From Comamonas sp. SCN 67-35 (GTDB lineage Bacteria; Pseudomonadota; Gammaproteobacteria; Burkholderiales; Burkholderiaceae_C): a stretch of 64,000 bases of DNA. The notes below the pieces were generated by a model, which was given only the letters and a program-made list of their open reading frames with translations, made no database searches and was not told the origin of the DNA. The position numbers were made by a program, and so were the translations under genes. Position 1 is the stretch's first letter. Each line of letters begins with the position of its first letter. The stretch is from the NCBI GenBank assembly GCA_001725255.1, contig MEFV01000007.1:186001-250000 (forward strand), read 5' to 3'. Positions 8,044 to 19,677 of the stretch are shown here, in pieces.

Positions 8044-9078
8044 ATGGTCGACGTCGCCGTACTGATAGGCCGGTTCCAGCCGGTACACAACGGGCACCTG
8101 GCTCTGCTCAGGCAGGCACTTGCGCGCGCCCATCGGGTCGTGGTCATCGTGGGTTCGGCCTTTCAGGCCCGCACGCCGAAGAATCCGTTCACGTGGCAGG
8201 AACGCGCCAACCTGCTGAAAAACAGTCTGATGCCCGACGAAGCGGCGCGCCTCACGATCTGCCCCGTGCGCGACTATTACGACCAGGCGCGCTGGGCGAA
8301 GGCCGTTCTGGCCATCGTGAACCAACAGATCCAGCCCGGCAACCGCATTGCCCTGGTGGGCCATTTCAAGGATGCCAGCAGCAGTTATCTGTCCGACTTT
8401 CCGGGGTGGGAGCTGAACCGCCTGCCACGCTACGGCGCCATGGATTCCACGGTGCTGCGCGACGCCTGGTTTGGTGCTCCAGCGCCAGACCGGGCGGCCA
8501 GCCTGATGCAGTTTGCCGGCGAGGTTCCCGCCGCCACGCTGCAGCTGCTGGCGCAGTTTGCGGCCACGCCTGATTACACCGCCTTGCAACGGGAATGGCA
8601 GGCCTTGCGCAACGATCGCGCGGCCTGGGCTGCTGCCCCCTACCCGCCCGTGTTCGTCACTGTCGATGCACTCCTGCGTGGCCAGGGGCAGGTGCTGCTG
8701 GTGCAGCGCGGCCGCGCACCTGGCAAGGGACTGTGGGCCCTGCCGGGCGGGTTCCTTGAACCACGCGACACCCTGTGGCAATCCTGCCTGCGCGAACTGG
8801 CCGAGGAAACATGCTGCGCCCTGCCCGAAAGCACGCTGCGCGCTGCTCTACGGCAAGTCCACGTCTTCGATCATCCAGATCGCAGCCTGCGCGGGCGCAC
8901 CATCACGCACGCACACTACTTCGACCTGGGGGATGCACCCCTCCCCGCCGTGCAGGCGAACGACGATGCGGCCCAGGCCCGCTGGGTGCCCATGGACGAT
9001 CTGCCCGGGCTCGAAGCGCAGTTCTTCGACGACCACTTTCACATCCTCGACCACTTCCTCGGTCTGCTCGATCCGTAG
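8044..9078 (+). CDS. nadM: bifunctional NMN adenylyltransferase / Nudix hydrolase (NadM-Nudix)
   Basis: 344-aa two-domain protein. The N-terminal nucleotidyltransferase (about residues 1-175) starts with IGRFQPVHNGHL, the (H/T)xGH adenylyl-transfer motif, and would make NAD from NMN and ATP. The C-terminal Nudix domain (about 200-335) carries GGFLEPRDTLWQSCLRELAEE; the final Gly of the classical Nudix box is replaced by Cys (EETCC). The fusion is known from Synechocystis and Francisella, where the Nudix part cleaves ADP-ribose. ATG 8044 directly precedes the conserved domain. It is convergent with the EAL-GGDEF gene. Confidence 0.88.
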   Translation: MVDVAVLIGRFQPVHNGHLALLRQALARAHRVVVIVGSAFQARTPKNPFTWQERANLLKNSLMPDEAARLTICPVRDYYDQARWAKAVLAIVNQQIQPGNRIALVGHFKDASSSYLSDFPGWELNRLPRYGAMDSTVLRDAWFGAPAPDRAASLMQFAGEVPAATLQLLAQFAATPDYTALQREWQALRNDRAAWAAAPYPPVFVTVDALLRGQGQVLLVQRGRAPGKGLWALPGGFLEPRDTLWQSCLRELAEETCCALPESTLRAALRQVHVFDHPDRSLRGRTITHAHYFDLGDAPLPAVQANDDAAQARWVPMDDLPGLEAQFFDDHFHILDHFLGLLDP

Positions 9079-9102
9079 TCCGCCGGCCGCATCCAGCCTC
9101 CG

Positions 9103-11001
9103 TCAAGACCCGGAAGCGACAACCAGCCCGTGGTGCCCCATCTTGGCCTTGTGCTTGACGGCAGCCGCGGCCGACGCCACGGCATCCGGTTTGTCGAAAT
9201 GCCCCGGCTCGATGACCACCGCGCCGATGCTCAGCGTGGTGAACGGGAAGAACCGCCACACGCCGAACCTGTCCTCCGCATCGATACCGCCACGCACGAG
9301 CGCCGCCTCGTCGAACAGCCGGCGCGCGCGTGCGTTGAAGCCTTCCACGATGCGCCGGCAGCGCTCCTCCCAATCATCGCTCTGGAACAGCACCATGAAG
9401 TCGTCGCCGCCCACATGGCCGACAAAGTCCCGCTGCGGCGCGCACTGCGACGTCAAGGTGCGTGCGGCCAGGCAAATCATTTCGTCGCCTTGCCAATATC
9501 CGTAGTGGTCGTTGAACGGCTTGAAATCGTTGAGGTCGGCGTAGCAGGCGACAAACCTGCGCCCAGCCTTGAGCAGCCGGCGAATGTGCTCATTGATCGG
9601 AATGTTGCCCGGCAGCAAGGTGAGCGGATTGGCATGCCGGGCCGCCTCGATGCGCACCTCGGTCACCAGCCGGACCAGTTGCTGGCCACTGCCTAGACCC
9701 GCGTACCGCCCGTTTTCCGTCACGATGAAGCCCTCGGACAGATACCGCTGGTCGGCGGAGACCAGCACCTCGGTCATCGCCTCGACACCCGCATGCTTGG
9801 GCAGCACCAGCGGATTGGTGTTGGCGAACCTGCGCGCGGGCGTATGGCCGTACATCTCCCTGAAAAACCGCCGCGAACAGTTGTCGTGGAAGGTCTGGCG
9901 GTGCACCAGCCCCACAGGCATGCCTTCGTCCACCAGGGCGATAGCGTTGAGCGCCGCGTCGGCCTGAAATACCTCGGCCAGCTCGTCCACGGTGATTGCA
10001 GAGTGCTGCGGCTCGACCCAGGTCGTCACACGCGCCAGCGTCACATCGCCGCCACCGGCGCGCGCCAGGCCGGGCAGAACGGAGATGACACCGCTGGAAA
10101 TCACGTCGCGCGCCGCCTGCAAAACGTCCTGGGCGGGCACGGGGGCAGGCCGCCCCAGGCCATAACCCTGAGCGAACGGAATTCCAAGATCGCGCACCGT
10201 GCGCAGTTCCGCCTCGGTTTCCACGCCCTCAGCGATCAGGTGCGCGCCCACGATCTCCGAAAATCGCATCAACCCCTTGACGATCTGCACCTTCACAGGG
10301 TTGGTGTCGATGCCCGCGATGAAGTACTTGTCGATCTTCACGTAGTCGGGCCGCAACTCGGCCCACAGCCGCAGATTGGAGTGCCCCTCGCCAAAATCAT
10401 CGAGCGCGAACCGCACGCCGCAGGTACGGATGGACGTGACCGCCTGCACCAGGCGGGTAGTCTCCCCCGCATCGCCATGCTCGGTGATTTCGATCACCAC
10501 CAGCGTCGGCGCCACTCCGGCGGCCTCCAGGGCGCGCGACACGCCGTCGGCGCCCAGGCGGTCCATCATCTCGACGACGGCAAAAGCACTCAGATTCAGG
10601 AACAGCAGGCGCTCGTCCTGGCAACGCCAGGTGCGGATGCCTTCATCCAGACAGGCCTGCTCCGTTCGCACCAACAGGCCCTGCTGCCGGGCGGCACGGA
10701 ACAATTCATCCGGATTGCGCAGCGCATGCCCGGCGGGCAGGCGGATCAGGCTCTCATGGGCCACCACCTCGGCCGTGTCCAGCCGGGCGATGGGCTGGTA
10801 ATGGGCTCGCAGCGCTTTTTCGTCAAGCAGGCGGGCGACGGACAAGGGATGGTGTTCGGGCGTCAACAAGGCCGACAGGCCGGCAGGCGGCCAACCGAGC
10901 GCCGAACCCGGCGCCTCGGCGCTGCCGACCGGCGGATCCGCTCTGATTGCAAGGTCACGAACCGTGGGGGATGCGAGACAATTATTCATGGCAATCATCA
11001 T
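9103..11001 (-). CDS. EAL-CBS-GGDEF c-di-GMP signalling protein
   Basis: About 632 aa, no membrane segment, so probably cytoplasmic. Domain order: EAL phosphodiesterase (about 50-300), a CBS-like pair (about 320-450), GGDEF cyclase (about 470-630). EAL reads ESL but keeps the metal and catalytic residues (LNLS, EITE, ALDDFGEG, KIDKYF, AEGVET). GGDEF reads GGDDF, a tolerated change, with DLNDFKPFND intact. Both activities are therefore possible. The frame opens at TTG 11016; ATG 11001 or 10989 is more likely. It lies about 36 bp after the chemoreceptor gene on the same strand, so the two are probably co-transcribed. Confidence 0.88.
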   Translation of the reverse strand: MMIAMNNCLASPTVRDLAIRADPPVGSAEAPGSALGWPPAGLSALLTPEHHPLSVARLLDEKALRAHYQPIARLDTAEVVAHESLIRLPAGHALRNPDELFRAARQQGLLVRTEQACLDEGIRTWRCQDERLLFLNLSAFAVVEMMDRLGADGVSRALEAAGVAPTLVVIEITEHGDAGETTRLVQAVTSIRTCGVRFALDDFGEGHSNLRLWAELRPDYVKIDKYFIAGIDTNPVKVQIVKGLMRFSEIVGAHLIAEGVETEAELRTVRDLGIPFAQGYGLGRPAPVPAQDVLQAARDVISSGVISVLPGLARAGGGDVTLARVTTWVEPQHSAITVDELAEVFQADAALNAIALVDEGMPVGLVHRQTFHDNCSRRFFREMYGHTPARRFANTNPLVLPKHAGVEAMTEVLVSADQRYLSEGFIVTENGRYAGLGSGQQLVRLVTEVRIEAARHANPLTLLPGNIPINEHIRRLLKAGRRFVACYADLNDFKPFNDHYGYWQGDEMICLAARTLTSQCAPQRDFVGHVGGDDFMVLFQSDDWEERCRRIVEGFNARARRLFDEAALVRGGIDAEDRFGVWRFFPFTTLSIGAVVIEPGHFDKPDAVASAAAAVKHKAKMGHHGLVVASGS

Positions 11002-11037
11002 GATGGTGTAGGTCAAACGAGGTTGCGGACACCGAGA

Positions 11038-12672
11038 TCAAACGGCCTCCACCAATTGCAGGCGAGCGTGCGCCAAAGCCGGCCGCTCCGATGCCGGCTC
11101 GCCCTGCCGGGGCAGCATGAAACGACCGATCAGCGACGACAGATCGTGGGCCTGCCCCAACAGACTCTGGGCCGCTGCCGCCGACTGTTCCACCAGTGCG
11201 GCGTTTTGCTGCGTCATTTCGTCCAGCGGCGCCATGGCCGCATGGATGGCGGCAATATCCTGGTTCTGGGCCTGGTGGGTGGCCTTGATTTCAACCATGG
11301 CCTGAGACGCGTACCGTATCGATGCCACCATCTGCGCCATGGTGCGGCCAGCGTCTTCCGCCAGGCGGGTACCGGCGTCCGCCTGCTCCACGGACTGCGT
11401 GACCAGCAACTTGATCTGGCGCGCCGCCTGCGCCGACCGGTTGGCCAGACTGCGCACCTCGGCCGCCACCACGGCGAAGCCCCGGCCTTGCGAACCCGCC
11501 CGCGCCGCTTCCACGGCGGCGTTCAGCGCCAGCAGGTTGGTCTGGAAAGCAATGCCGTCGATCACCCCCGTGATGTCTGCAATTTCGTGCGAACTGCCCG
11601 CAATCTGCTGCATCGTTGAAACCAGGCGATCTACCGCACCACTGCCTTGCTGCGCGGCATCGGCCGCCTGCACGGCCAGCATCTCGGTGTGCTGCACCCT
11701 GTCGGCGGATTCCTGAATCCTGTATGCCACATTCTCCAGCGAGGCTGCCGTCTCCTGCAGGCGCGCCGCCGTGGTCTCCGTCCGGTGGGACAGGTCGGCG
11801 TTGCCGCTGGCGATCTCCACCGAGGCCGTGTGCACGGCCTGCACGGACAGGCCCACCTGCTGCACCAGCGTGCGCAGCGCAGACTGCATGGCAGCGAGCG
11901 ACGAGAGCATCCGGCCGGTTTCATCGCGTGCGTGGCCGACGATGTCGTGACGCAAGTCCAGCCCGGCCACCTGGTCGGCTGCTGCCGCCGCCTGGGCAAT
12001 GGGGCGCGTGATGCGGCGCACCAGCCACAGCGCCAGCAAGGTGCCCAGCACCAGCGCCAGGCCACCAAAGGCCAGCAGCGACAGGCGGGCCATCCGGCTC
12101 AACTGCGCCACCTGCAGCGCCGCGTCATCGATGGCCTGGCGCTGTGACTGGGTGAGCGCATCCAGCGCCTGCAGCATCGCCTTCGCCGCGGGCACAAAGC
12201 GCTCCGCGTACACCTTGTCGATGCGCGACGTCAGGCCCGAATCGCGTGCGGCAATCAGCTCCGTGCGGGCCGCCTGAAAATCCTTCCCCACGGTGCGCAC
12301 CTGCTCCAGTTGCCGGGCATCGGCATCGGCTTGGAGCTGCTGATCGAGCAGGGCAATGAAACCGTCGTACTGTGCCTGCGTCGCCGCAATGTCGGCGCCC
12401 AGGATCTCCCCCACCTGCGGCTCGGAACTGAGCGCCACCGCCTTGTAGCGCTCGGCATTGATGGCCTGCAATCGGTAGGCGTCGGCCACCAGGCGTTCAT
12501 TGGCCACGCTGCGTTGCACCATGGCCTCGGTGGACTGGTTGATGCGGTCCAGCGACCAGACACCGATGCCCGAGCCCACCAGGCTCAGGGACAGCACCGC
12601 CAGGAAGATCAAAACCAGGCGGCGGCCCAGCGGACCGGTGGTGGAGGGCGCAAAAGAGGACTGGGTTTTCAT
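11038..12672 (-). CDS. methyl-accepting chemotaxis protein
   Basis: 544-aa inner membrane receptor. Two membrane segments (about residues 20-40 and 190-210) flank a helical periplasmic sensor of the four-helix-bundle type; a HAMP domain follows ([12 protein letters not shown]). The signalling hairpin tip [15 protein letters not shown] and [15 protein letters not shown] is intact, so it should couple to CheA/CheW. The C-terminus (LQLVEAV) lacks the CheR-binding pentapeptide. Ligand unknown. ATG 12672 starts right before the positively charged N-terminus; an upstream extension has no similarity. Confidence 0.93.
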   Translation of the reverse strand: MKTQSSFAPSTTGPLGRRLVLIFLAVLSLSLVGSGIGVWSLDRINQSTEAMVQRSVANERLVADAYRLQAINAERYKAVALSSEPQVGEILGADIAATQAQYDGFIALLDQQLQADADARQLEQVRTVGKDFQAARTELIAARDSGLTSRIDKVYAERFVPAAKAMLQALDALTQSQRQAIDDAALQVAQLSRMARLSLLAFGGLALVLGTLLALWLVRRITRPIAQAAAAADQVAGLDLRHDIVGHARDETGRMLSSLAAMQSALRTLVQQVGLSVQAVHTASVEIASGNADLSHRTETTAARLQETAASLENVAYRIQESADRVQHTEMLAVQAADAAQQGSGAVDRLVSTMQQIAGSSHEIADITGVIDGIAFQTNLLALNAAVEAARAGSQGRGFAVVAAEVRSLANRSAQAARQIKLLVTQSVEQADAGTRLAEDAGRTMAQMVASIRYASQAMVEIKATHQAQNQDIAAIHAAMAPLDEMTQQNAALVEQSAAAAQSLLGQAHDLSSLIGRFMLPRQGEPASERPALAHARLQLVEAV

Positions 12673-12848
12673 GAAGACATCCACACACTGAAAGACGATC
12701 GCACCGGCCGCAGGCGCGGTACGCATGCGCCGCATGACGCGGCGGCCGGTCTTTCACTCTACGGAGTGAATGTGTCAATTTGTTTTCAAACAACCCCGAC
12801 ACCGGCCGATGTGGGTGGCCAACGACACGATTCGGCTCCATCCGCCCC

Positions 12849-12876
12849 TTGAAACCGGGACAAATACCCTTATGAT
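12849..12876 (+). promoter_or_regulatory. groES promoter
   Basis: TTGAAA (12849-12854), a 16-bp spacer and TATGAT (12871-12876) make a good sigma-70 promoter immediately upstream of and touching the CIRCE operator. CCTTGAAA followed by CCCTTATGAT also resembles a sigma-32 heat-shock promoter, so dual control is possible. Confidence 0.6.
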
Positions 12877-12902
12877 TAGCACTCGTTGGAGTTGAGTGCT
12901 AA
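12876..12902 (+). promoter_or_regulatory. CIRCE operator (HrcA binding site)
   Basis: TTAGCACTC (12876-12884), a 9-bp spacer and GAGTGCTAA (12894-12902) form a perfect CIRCE inverted repeat, the operator of the heat-shock repressor HrcA. It overlaps the promoter -10 box and lies 82 bp before groES, so the groESL operon is expected to be HrcA-repressed. hrcA is not in the window. Confidence 0.97.
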
Positions 12903-12984
12903 CAACGCCCTCCATCTGCCAGGCGGCCCGCTCCAGGGCCTCTTTTGCAAGCATCTTTCAACCAGTGAATTTTCAGGAGTTGCC

Positions 12985-13275
12985 ATGAAACTTCGTCCCC
13001 TGCACGACCGTGTCGTCGTCAAGCGCCTCGAAAACGAAACCAAGACCGCCTCGGGCATCGTGATCCCCGACAACGCCGCTGAAAAGCCCGATCAGGGTGA
13101 AGTGCTGGCCGTGGGCCCGGGCCGCCTCGACGAGGACGGCGATCGCATCAAGATGGACGTCAAGGTCGGTGACCGCGTGCTGTTCGGCAAGTACAGCGGC
13201 CAGACGGTCAAGGTCGACGGCGAGGAACTGCTCGTCATGAAGGAAGAAGACCTGTTCGCGGTCGTCGAGAAGTAA
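12985..13275 (+). CDS. groES: co-chaperonin GroES
   Basis: 96-aa cytoplasmic co-chaperonin forming the heptameric lid of GroEL. N-terminus [14 protein letters not shown], the mobile-loop region [12 protein letters not shown] and the C-terminal [17 protein letters not shown] match the family over full length. Shine-Dalgarno AGGAG lies about 6 bp before ATG 12985. Controlled by the CIRCE operator upstream; groEL follows after 81 bp that hold a copy of the dispersed repeat. Confidence 0.98.
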   Translation: MKLRPLHDRVVVKRLENETKTASGIVIPDNAAEKPDQGEVLAVGPGRLDEDGDRIKMDVKVGDRVLFGKYSGQTVKVDGEELLVMKEEDLFAVVEK

Positions 13276-14971
<1,696 letters not shown>

Positions 14972-15004
14972 ACCCAGCGCGAAAGCTCTCTGCTTTCACC
15001 CTCA

Positions 15005-15029
15005 GGGCCGCCCAGTGCGGCCCTTTTTT
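15005..15029 (+). terminator. rho-independent terminator of groESL
   Basis: GGGCCGC / GCGGCCC stem (15005-15011, 15017-15023) with a CCAGT loop and a run of six T (15024-15029). Confidence 0.93.
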
Positions 15030-15143
15030 GTGCCACCTCAAAATCGTGTGGTGAAAAGCGCAAAACCCCGAGTTTTCTCCATTGCCAAGAGTGCACCGCC
15101 CCCATATGGTTGCGCTTTCGTGTTTCAAACGCAGGAGCAATCC

Positions 15144-16289
15144 ATGGAGATTTCGCGCAAGTTGTTGGTGGCCGCCGTCGTGGCTGGCATGGGCTCGATC
15201 GGAGTCAGCTCCGGCGCCCTCGCGCAGGAGCAGGTCATCAAGATCGGCCACATCGGCCCGGTTTCCGGCCCGCAGGCCAACTACGGCAAGGACGACGAAA
15301 ACGGCGTCCGCATGGCCATCGAGGATCTGAATGCCAAGGGCATGGAAATCGGAGGCAAGAAGATCAAGTTCGAGATCGTTGCCGAAGACGATGGTGCCGA
15401 CCCGAAGCAAGGCACGGCAGCCTCCCAGAAGCTCTGCGACCAGAAGGTTGCCGGCGCCGTCACCTTTGTGAATTCGGGCGTGGCCATTCCTTCGTCCAAG
15501 GTGTTCCACGATTGCGGCATCCCGATGATCACCGGCGCCGCCACCAATCCCGACCTGACCAAGCCGGGCTGGAACACCACCTATCGCGTCATCGCCAACG
15601 ACAACGCTCTGGGCGCTGCGCTGGCGCACTACGCGGCCAAGACCCTGGGGCTGAAGCAGGTTGCCGTGGTGGATGACCGCACGCCTTACGGGCAGGGTAT
15701 TGCCAGCGTGTTCATGCGCGACGTGGAGAAGCTTGGCGTCAAGGTGGTGGCCAAGGAGTTCACCAACGACAAGGCCACCGACTTCATGGCGATCCTGACC
15801 TCGCTCAAGGCCAAGAAACCCCAGGCCATCTTCTACGGTGGCATGTACGGCCAGGGCGGCCCGATGCTGCGCCAGATGCAGCAACTGGGCATGAACGACG
15901 TCAAGTTCTTCGGCGGCGATGGCATTTGCGTGCCCGTGCTGGCTGAAGTGGCGGCCAACGCCAAGACGCTGGAAAACGTCGTCTGCGCCGACGGCGGCGC
16001 CTCCATTGCCAAGATGCCTGGCGGCACCGCCTGGAAGGCACGCTACGACGCCAAGTACCCCGGCCAGTTCCAGGTCTACAGCCCGTACTTCTATGACGGC
16101 GTGATGCTGCTGGCCGACGCCATGAAGCGCGCCAACTCCTGGGATCCCAAGGTGTACATTCCCTTCCTGCAAAAGAGCGACTACCAGGGCGTGTCGGCGC
16201 ACATCCAGTTCGAGTCCAATGGCGAGCTGAAGAACCCGTCCTACACCCTGAGCAAGTTTGTCGACGGCAAGAAGGTTGCCATTGAGTAA
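15144..16289 (+). CDS. branched-chain amino acid ABC transporter, periplasmic binding protein (LivK type)
   Basis: 381-aa secreted solute-binding protein. A Sec signal peptide (MEISRKLLVAAVVAGMGSIG, cleavage near GALAQEQ) is followed by the family start IKIGHIGPVSGPQANYGKD and by the Leu/Ile/Val-binding fold through PQAIFYGGMYGQGGPMLRQM. It stands alone between two terminators with no permease or ATPase next to it, so it must work with a transporter encoded elsewhere (for example the Liv system at 25-28 kb). ATG 15144 follows AGGAG by 7 bp. Confidence 0.9.
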   Translation: MEISRKLLVAAVVAGMGSIGVSSGALAQEQVIKIGHIGPVSGPQANYGKDDENGVRMAIEDLNAKGMEIGGKKIKFEIVAEDDGADPKQGTAASQKLCDQKVAGAVTFVNSGVAIPSSKVFHDCGIPMITGAATNPDLTKPGWNTTYRVIANDNALGAALAHYAAKTLGLKQVAVVDDRTPYGQGIASVFMRDVEKLGVKVVAKEFTNDKATDFMAILTSLKAKKPQAIFYGGMYGQGGPMLRQMQQLGMNDVKFFGGDGICVPVLAEVAANAKTLENVVCADGGASIAKMPGGTAWKARYDAKYPGQFQVYSPYFYDGVMLLADAMKRANSWDPKVYIPFLQKSDYQGVSAHIQFESNGELKNPSYTLSKFVDGKKVAIE

Positions 16290-16310
16290 GCTCCCGTGAG
16301 TTCACGAAAA

Positions 16311-16332
16311 GCCCGCTTCGGCGGGCTTTTTT
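16311..16332 (+). terminator. rho-independent terminator
   Basis: GCCCGC-TTCG-GCGGGC stem with the very stable TTCG loop (16311-16326), followed by six T. Ends the livK-type gene. Confidence 0.95.
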
Positions 16333-16403
16333 GTGCCCTCGTGACACAGCAGCCGACACGATTGGCATAGACTTGCCCGCGTTTTCCCGTCGCTGACCCT
16401 GCC

Positions 16404-17285
16404 ATGACCACACCAGCATCCGCACCCGGCACACCCTACGGCACACTGCCCACGGCATCACCACTGCCCCAGCGCCGCCCCGTGAGCCTGCCGCGTCTGA
16501 CGCAAATGCGCGAAGCAGGCGAAAAAATCACCATGCTCACGGCCTACGACGCCACCTTCGCCGCCGTGGCCGACGCGGCCGGTGTGGAATGCATCCTCGT
16601 GGGCGATTCGCTCGGCATGGTCTGCCAGGGGCTTTCGAGCACCGTGGGCGTCACGCTCGAGACCATGTGCTACCACATGGCGAGCGTCTCGCGCGGGGTG
16701 CGGCGCGTACAGGGCACCGCATGGCTCATCGGCGACCTGCCTTTCGGCAGCTATGGCGAATCACCCGAGCAGGCGCTGCGCAGCGCGACGCAACTCATGC
16801 AGGCAGGTGCCCACATGGTCAAGCTCGAAGGTGGCGGCTGGACGGCGCCCACCGTGCGCTTTCTCGTCGAGCGCGGCATCCCCGTCTGCGCCCACCTCGG
16901 GCTCACCCCGCAGACCGTGCATGCGCTCGGTGGCTACCGCGTGCAGGGCAAGGGAGACGAGGCGTCGGCCACCCTGCGCCGCCACGCGCTGGAGCTGCAG
17001 GACGCGGGCGCCGAGATGCTGGTGCTTGAAATGGTGCCTGCCCAGCTCGCCGCCAGCCTCACCGACGAATTGCCGCGTTGCCACACCATAGGCATAGGCG
17101 CAGGCAAGGGCACCGCGGGACAGGTGCTCGTGCTGCACGACATGCTGGGAATGAATCTCGGCAAAATGCCGCGTTTCGTGCACAACTTCATGCAGGATGC
17201 GGACAGCATCAAGGGTGCCATGCAGGCCTACGTCCAGGCGGTCAAGCAGGGACACTTTCCCGACGACGCCGTGCACGCCTGGTAA
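16404..17285 (+). CDS. panB: 3-methyl-2-oxobutanoate hydroxymethyltransferase
   Basis: 293-aa cytoplasmic enzyme of pantothenate synthesis, adding a hydroxymethyl group from methylene-THF to ketoisovalerate to give ketopantoate. Signature blocks: [20 protein letters not shown] (metal-binding Asp), [11 protein letters not shown], and [15 protein letters not shown]. An N-terminal tail of about 30 residues rich in Pro and Thr precedes the barrel. panC starts 19 bp downstream, so the two form an operon. Confidence 0.97.
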   Translation: MTTPASAPGTPYGTLPTASPLPQRRPVSLPRLTQMREAGEKITMLTAYDATFAAVADAAGVECILVGDSLGMVCQGLSSTVGVTLETMCYHMASVSRGVRRVQGTAWLIGDLPFGSYGESPEQALRSATQLMQAGAHMVKLEGGGWTAPTVRFLVERGIPVCAHLGLTPQTVHALGGYRVQGKGDEASATLRRHALELQDAGAEMLVLEMVPAQLAASLTDELPRCHTIGIGAGKGTAGQVLVLHDMLGMNLGKMPRFVHNFMQDADSIKGAMQAYVQAVKQGHFPDDAVHAW

Positions 17286-17304
17286 TTCTCACGCCTCCGA
17301 TTTC

Positions 17305-18147
17305 ATGCAACTCGTTCACACCATCGCCGACCTGCGCGCCGCGCTGCAAGGGCGCGGTCGCCCTGCGCTTGTCCCCACCATGGGCAATCTGCACGAGGGA
17401 CACCTGGCCCTCGTGCGCCAGGCCAAGCCCCTGGGCGACGTGCTGGTCACCAGCATCTTCGTCAACCGGCTGCAATTCCTGCCGAATGAAGATTTCGATA
17501 GCTACCCGCGCACGCTGCAAGCCGATTGCGACCACCTGGAAGCACAAGGATGCGACATCGTATTCGCCCCCGGCGAGCGCGACCTCTATCCCGAACCGCA
17601 GACCTTCACGGTCACGCCCGATCCACAACTGGCGAACATGCTGGAAGGGCATTTCCGCCCCGGCTTCTTCACCGGCGTCTGCACGGTGGTGATGAAGCTC
17701 TTCTGGAGCGTGTTCGCCGGATCGGGCGGCACCGCCGTGTTCGGCCGCAAGGACTACCAACAGCAGATGGTGATCCGCCAGATGGTGCGCCAGTTCGCCC
17801 TGCCCATAGCCATCGTGACCGCGGACATCCACCGTGCGCCGGACGGCCTGGCACTGAGCTCACGCAACGGCTACCTGAGCACCTCCGAGCGTGCGCAGGC
17901 GACGCAACTGCATGCTGCGCTGCAACGACTCTCGCAGGCGGCCCTGGAGCCGGATGCTGATCTCGCGCGGCTCGAAGCTCAGGCCATGGATGCGCTGCGT
18001 GCCGAGGGCTGGCACCCCGACTACCTGACCGTGCGCCAGCGAAGCGACCTGCAGCCCCCCGCAGGCACGGCGCACGCGAACCAGTGCGTCGCTCTGGGCG
18101 CTGCGCGTCTGGGCAAGACGCGCCTCATCGACAACCTGGAATTCTGA
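17305..18147 (+). CDS. panC: pantothenate synthetase (pantoate-beta-alanine ligase)
   Basis: 280-aa cytoplasmic ligase joining pantoate and beta-alanine with ATP. The nucleotide motif PTMGNLHEGHLALV (HxGH type), FGRKDYQQ and LSSRNGYLS are all present. ATG 17305 is directly before MQLVHTIADLR. It ends 1 bp from the 3' end of the convergent tRNA-Leu gene. The frame extends upstream inside panB without meaning. Confidence 0.97.
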   Translation: MQLVHTIADLRAALQGRGRPALVPTMGNLHEGHLALVRQAKPLGDVLVTSIFVNRLQFLPNEDFDSYPRTLQADCDHLEAQGCDIVFAPGERDLYPEPQTFTVTPDPQLANMLEGHFRPGFFTGVCTVVMKLFWSVFAGSGGTAVFGRKDYQQQMVIRQMVRQFALPIAIVTADIHRAPDGLALSSRNGYLSTSERAQATQLHAALQRLSQAALEPDADLARLEAQAMDALRAEGWHPDYLTVRQRSDLQPPAGTAHANQCVALGAARLGKTRLIDNLEF

Positions 18148-18148
18148 C

Positions 18149-18235
18149 TGGTGCGCGAGGCCGGACTCGAACCGGCACGCCATTGCTGGCGTCAGGACCT
18201 AAACCTGGTGCGTCTACCAATTTCGCCACCCGCGC
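18149..18235 (-). tRNA. tRNA-Leu (anticodon TAG)
   Basis: 87 nt on the minus strand with the CCA tail encoded (18149-18151). Acceptor arm GCGCGGG pairs with CTCGCGC (one G-T), D-arm GGCGAAATTGGTAGACGC, anticodon loop TTTAGGT reading TAG, a long class II variable arm and the T-loop GGTTCGAGTCC. The anticodon stem CCAGG/CCTGA has one terminal mismatch. Confidence 0.96.
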
Positions 18236-18319
18236 AAGAGAGCAGGGATTCTACTTGCCCCGTGGAGGTCAGGCCGTGCCGTCGAGCAGATCGGCGCGTG
18301 CTGCATTACGATGGCCGGC

Positions 18320-19036
18320 ATGATCACCCTGTACACGGCGCCGACCCCCAACGGCCACAAAGTCTCCATCGCGCTGGAGGAACTGGGCCTGCCCTATGAA
18401 ATGCGCGTGCTCGACCTCTCCAAAGGCGAGCAAAAGCAGCCCGAGTTCCTTGCCATCAATCCCAATGGCCGCATCCCGGCCATCGTCGACCATGATGCCG
18501 AAGACTTTGCCGTCTTTGAATCCGGCGCCATCCTGATCTATCTGGCGGAGAAGACCGGCCGCCTCATGCCACCCGATCCCAAAGGCCGCTCACGGGTCAT
18601 CCAATGGCTGATGTTCCAGATGGGCGGTGTCGGCCCCATGATGGGCCAGGCCAATGTGTTCCATCGCTACTTTCCGACCAGGATACCCGCGGCCATCGAC
18701 AGATACCAGGGCGAGAGCCGGCGCCTCTTTGAAGTGCTGAACGGTCACCTCGCGCATCACGAATGGCTCGCGGGCGATTACTCGATCGCCGACATCGCCA
18801 ACTGGGCCTGGGTGCGCACTCACCGCTGGTCTGGCGTATCCATCGACGGACTGCCCCACCTCAAGCGCTGGCGCGACGCCATCCGGGAACGCCCGGCCGT
18901 GCAACGCGGTATCCAGCGCCCGCCCTCCGCCATCGACCTGACGCGAGACGGCGAATCGGGCACCGAGCAATTTGCCGAGCAGGCGCGATCCATGCTCATG
19001 ACCGGCACCCCCACCCCTCAGGAGACGCACTCATGA
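18320..19036 (+). CDS. glutathione S-transferase family protein (Nu class / YfcG-YghU like)
   Basis: 238 aa. The N-terminal thioredoxin-like domain starts [24 protein letters not shown]; the TxNGxK pattern is typical of the disulfide-reductase Nu class rather than of conjugating GSTs. [13 protein letters not shown] binds glutathione and [14 protein letters not shown] ends the domain; the helical C-terminal domain contains [18 protein letters not shown] 18320 fits the family start; ATG 18311 in the same frame is possible. It overlaps the next GST by 4 bp. Confidence 0.9.
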   Translation: MITLYTAPTPNGHKVSIALEELGLPYEMRVLDLSKGEQKQPEFLAINPNGRIPAIVDHDAEDFAVFESGAILIYLAEKTGRLMPPDPKGRSRVIQWLMFQMGGVGPMMGQANVFHRYFPTRIPAAIDRYQGESRRLFEVLNGHLAHHEWLAGDYSIADIANWAWVRTHRWSGVSIDGLPHLKRWRDAIRERPAVQRGIQRPPSAIDLTRDGESGTEQFAEQARSMLMTGTPTPQETHS

Positions 19037-19653
19037 AGCTCTACACCGCCACCCGTGCCCCCAACCCCCGTCGCGTACTGATGTTCATGGCGGAAAAGGC
19101 CATCACGGGCATCGAATTCGTCACCATCGACCTCAATGCCGGCGAGCACAAGGCCGAGAACTACCACGCCAAGGTGCCCGTCTCCCGGGTCCCGGCGCTC
19201 GAATTCGACGATGGGCGCGTCCTCAGCGAAACACGCGCCATCTGCACCTGGCTCGAGGGCGCGCACCCCGAGCACAACCTGATGGGCGTGGACTTCGAAG
19301 AGCGCGCCTTCATCGAAATGCACGACCGGCGCGTGGAGTGGTACTGGATGCTGCCGATCGCCAACTGCGTGCGCCACACCCACCCGGGTCTTGCCGTTCT
19401 GGAGAAGCCGCAATTCGCGGACTTCGGCGCCTCGCAAGGCCAGAGAGTGCGCGAAAGTGCCAAGTGGCTCGACGGATCGCTGGCCCGCCAGCCATGGATC
19501 GCGGGCGAGCGCTTCACCATTGCCGACATCACGGCCTTCTGCGCCCTGGAATTCGCACGCCTGATGAAATTCAACGCAGGCGCCGAAGGTTTTGCCGCCC
19601 TGCAGGCCTGGCGCGACCGCGTGGCCGAACGCGAAAGCGCGCGGGCGATGTAG
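19033..19653 (+). CDS. glutathione S-transferase family protein
   Basis: 206-aa second GST of the pair, translationally coupled to the first (ATGA overlap). N-terminal domain with the glutathione-site block [14 protein letters not shown] and [12 protein letters not shown]-terminal domain with [21 protein letters not shown], the N-capping box of GSTs. The first residues ([18 protein letters not shown]) have Pro-Asn-Pro where many classes have the catalytic Ser. Substrate unknown. Convergent with prpE, 24 bp away. Confidence 0.9.
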   Translation: MKLYTATRAPNPRRVLMFMAEKAITGIEFVTIDLNAGEHKAENYHAKVPVSRVPALEFDDGRVLSETRAICTWLEGAHPEHNLMGVDFEERAFIEMHDRRVEWYWMLPIANCVRHTHPGLAVLEKPQFADFGASQGQRVRESAKWLDGSLARQPWIAGERFTIADITAFCALEFARLMKFNAGAEGFAALQAWRDRVAERESARAM

Positions 19654-19677
19654 CCACCACCCGCGCCACCTGCTGCG

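Noticed and set aside
6736..8781. 681-codon open frame antisense to metK and nadM
   Set aside because: Shadow of the two plus-strand genes; no conserved block.
17495..17525. Stretch in panC resembling the dispersed repeat (GATAGCTACCCGCGC, GCTGCAAGCC)
   Set aside because: It encodes the conserved panC segment DSYPRTLQAD, and the N9 core does not match; chance similarity.
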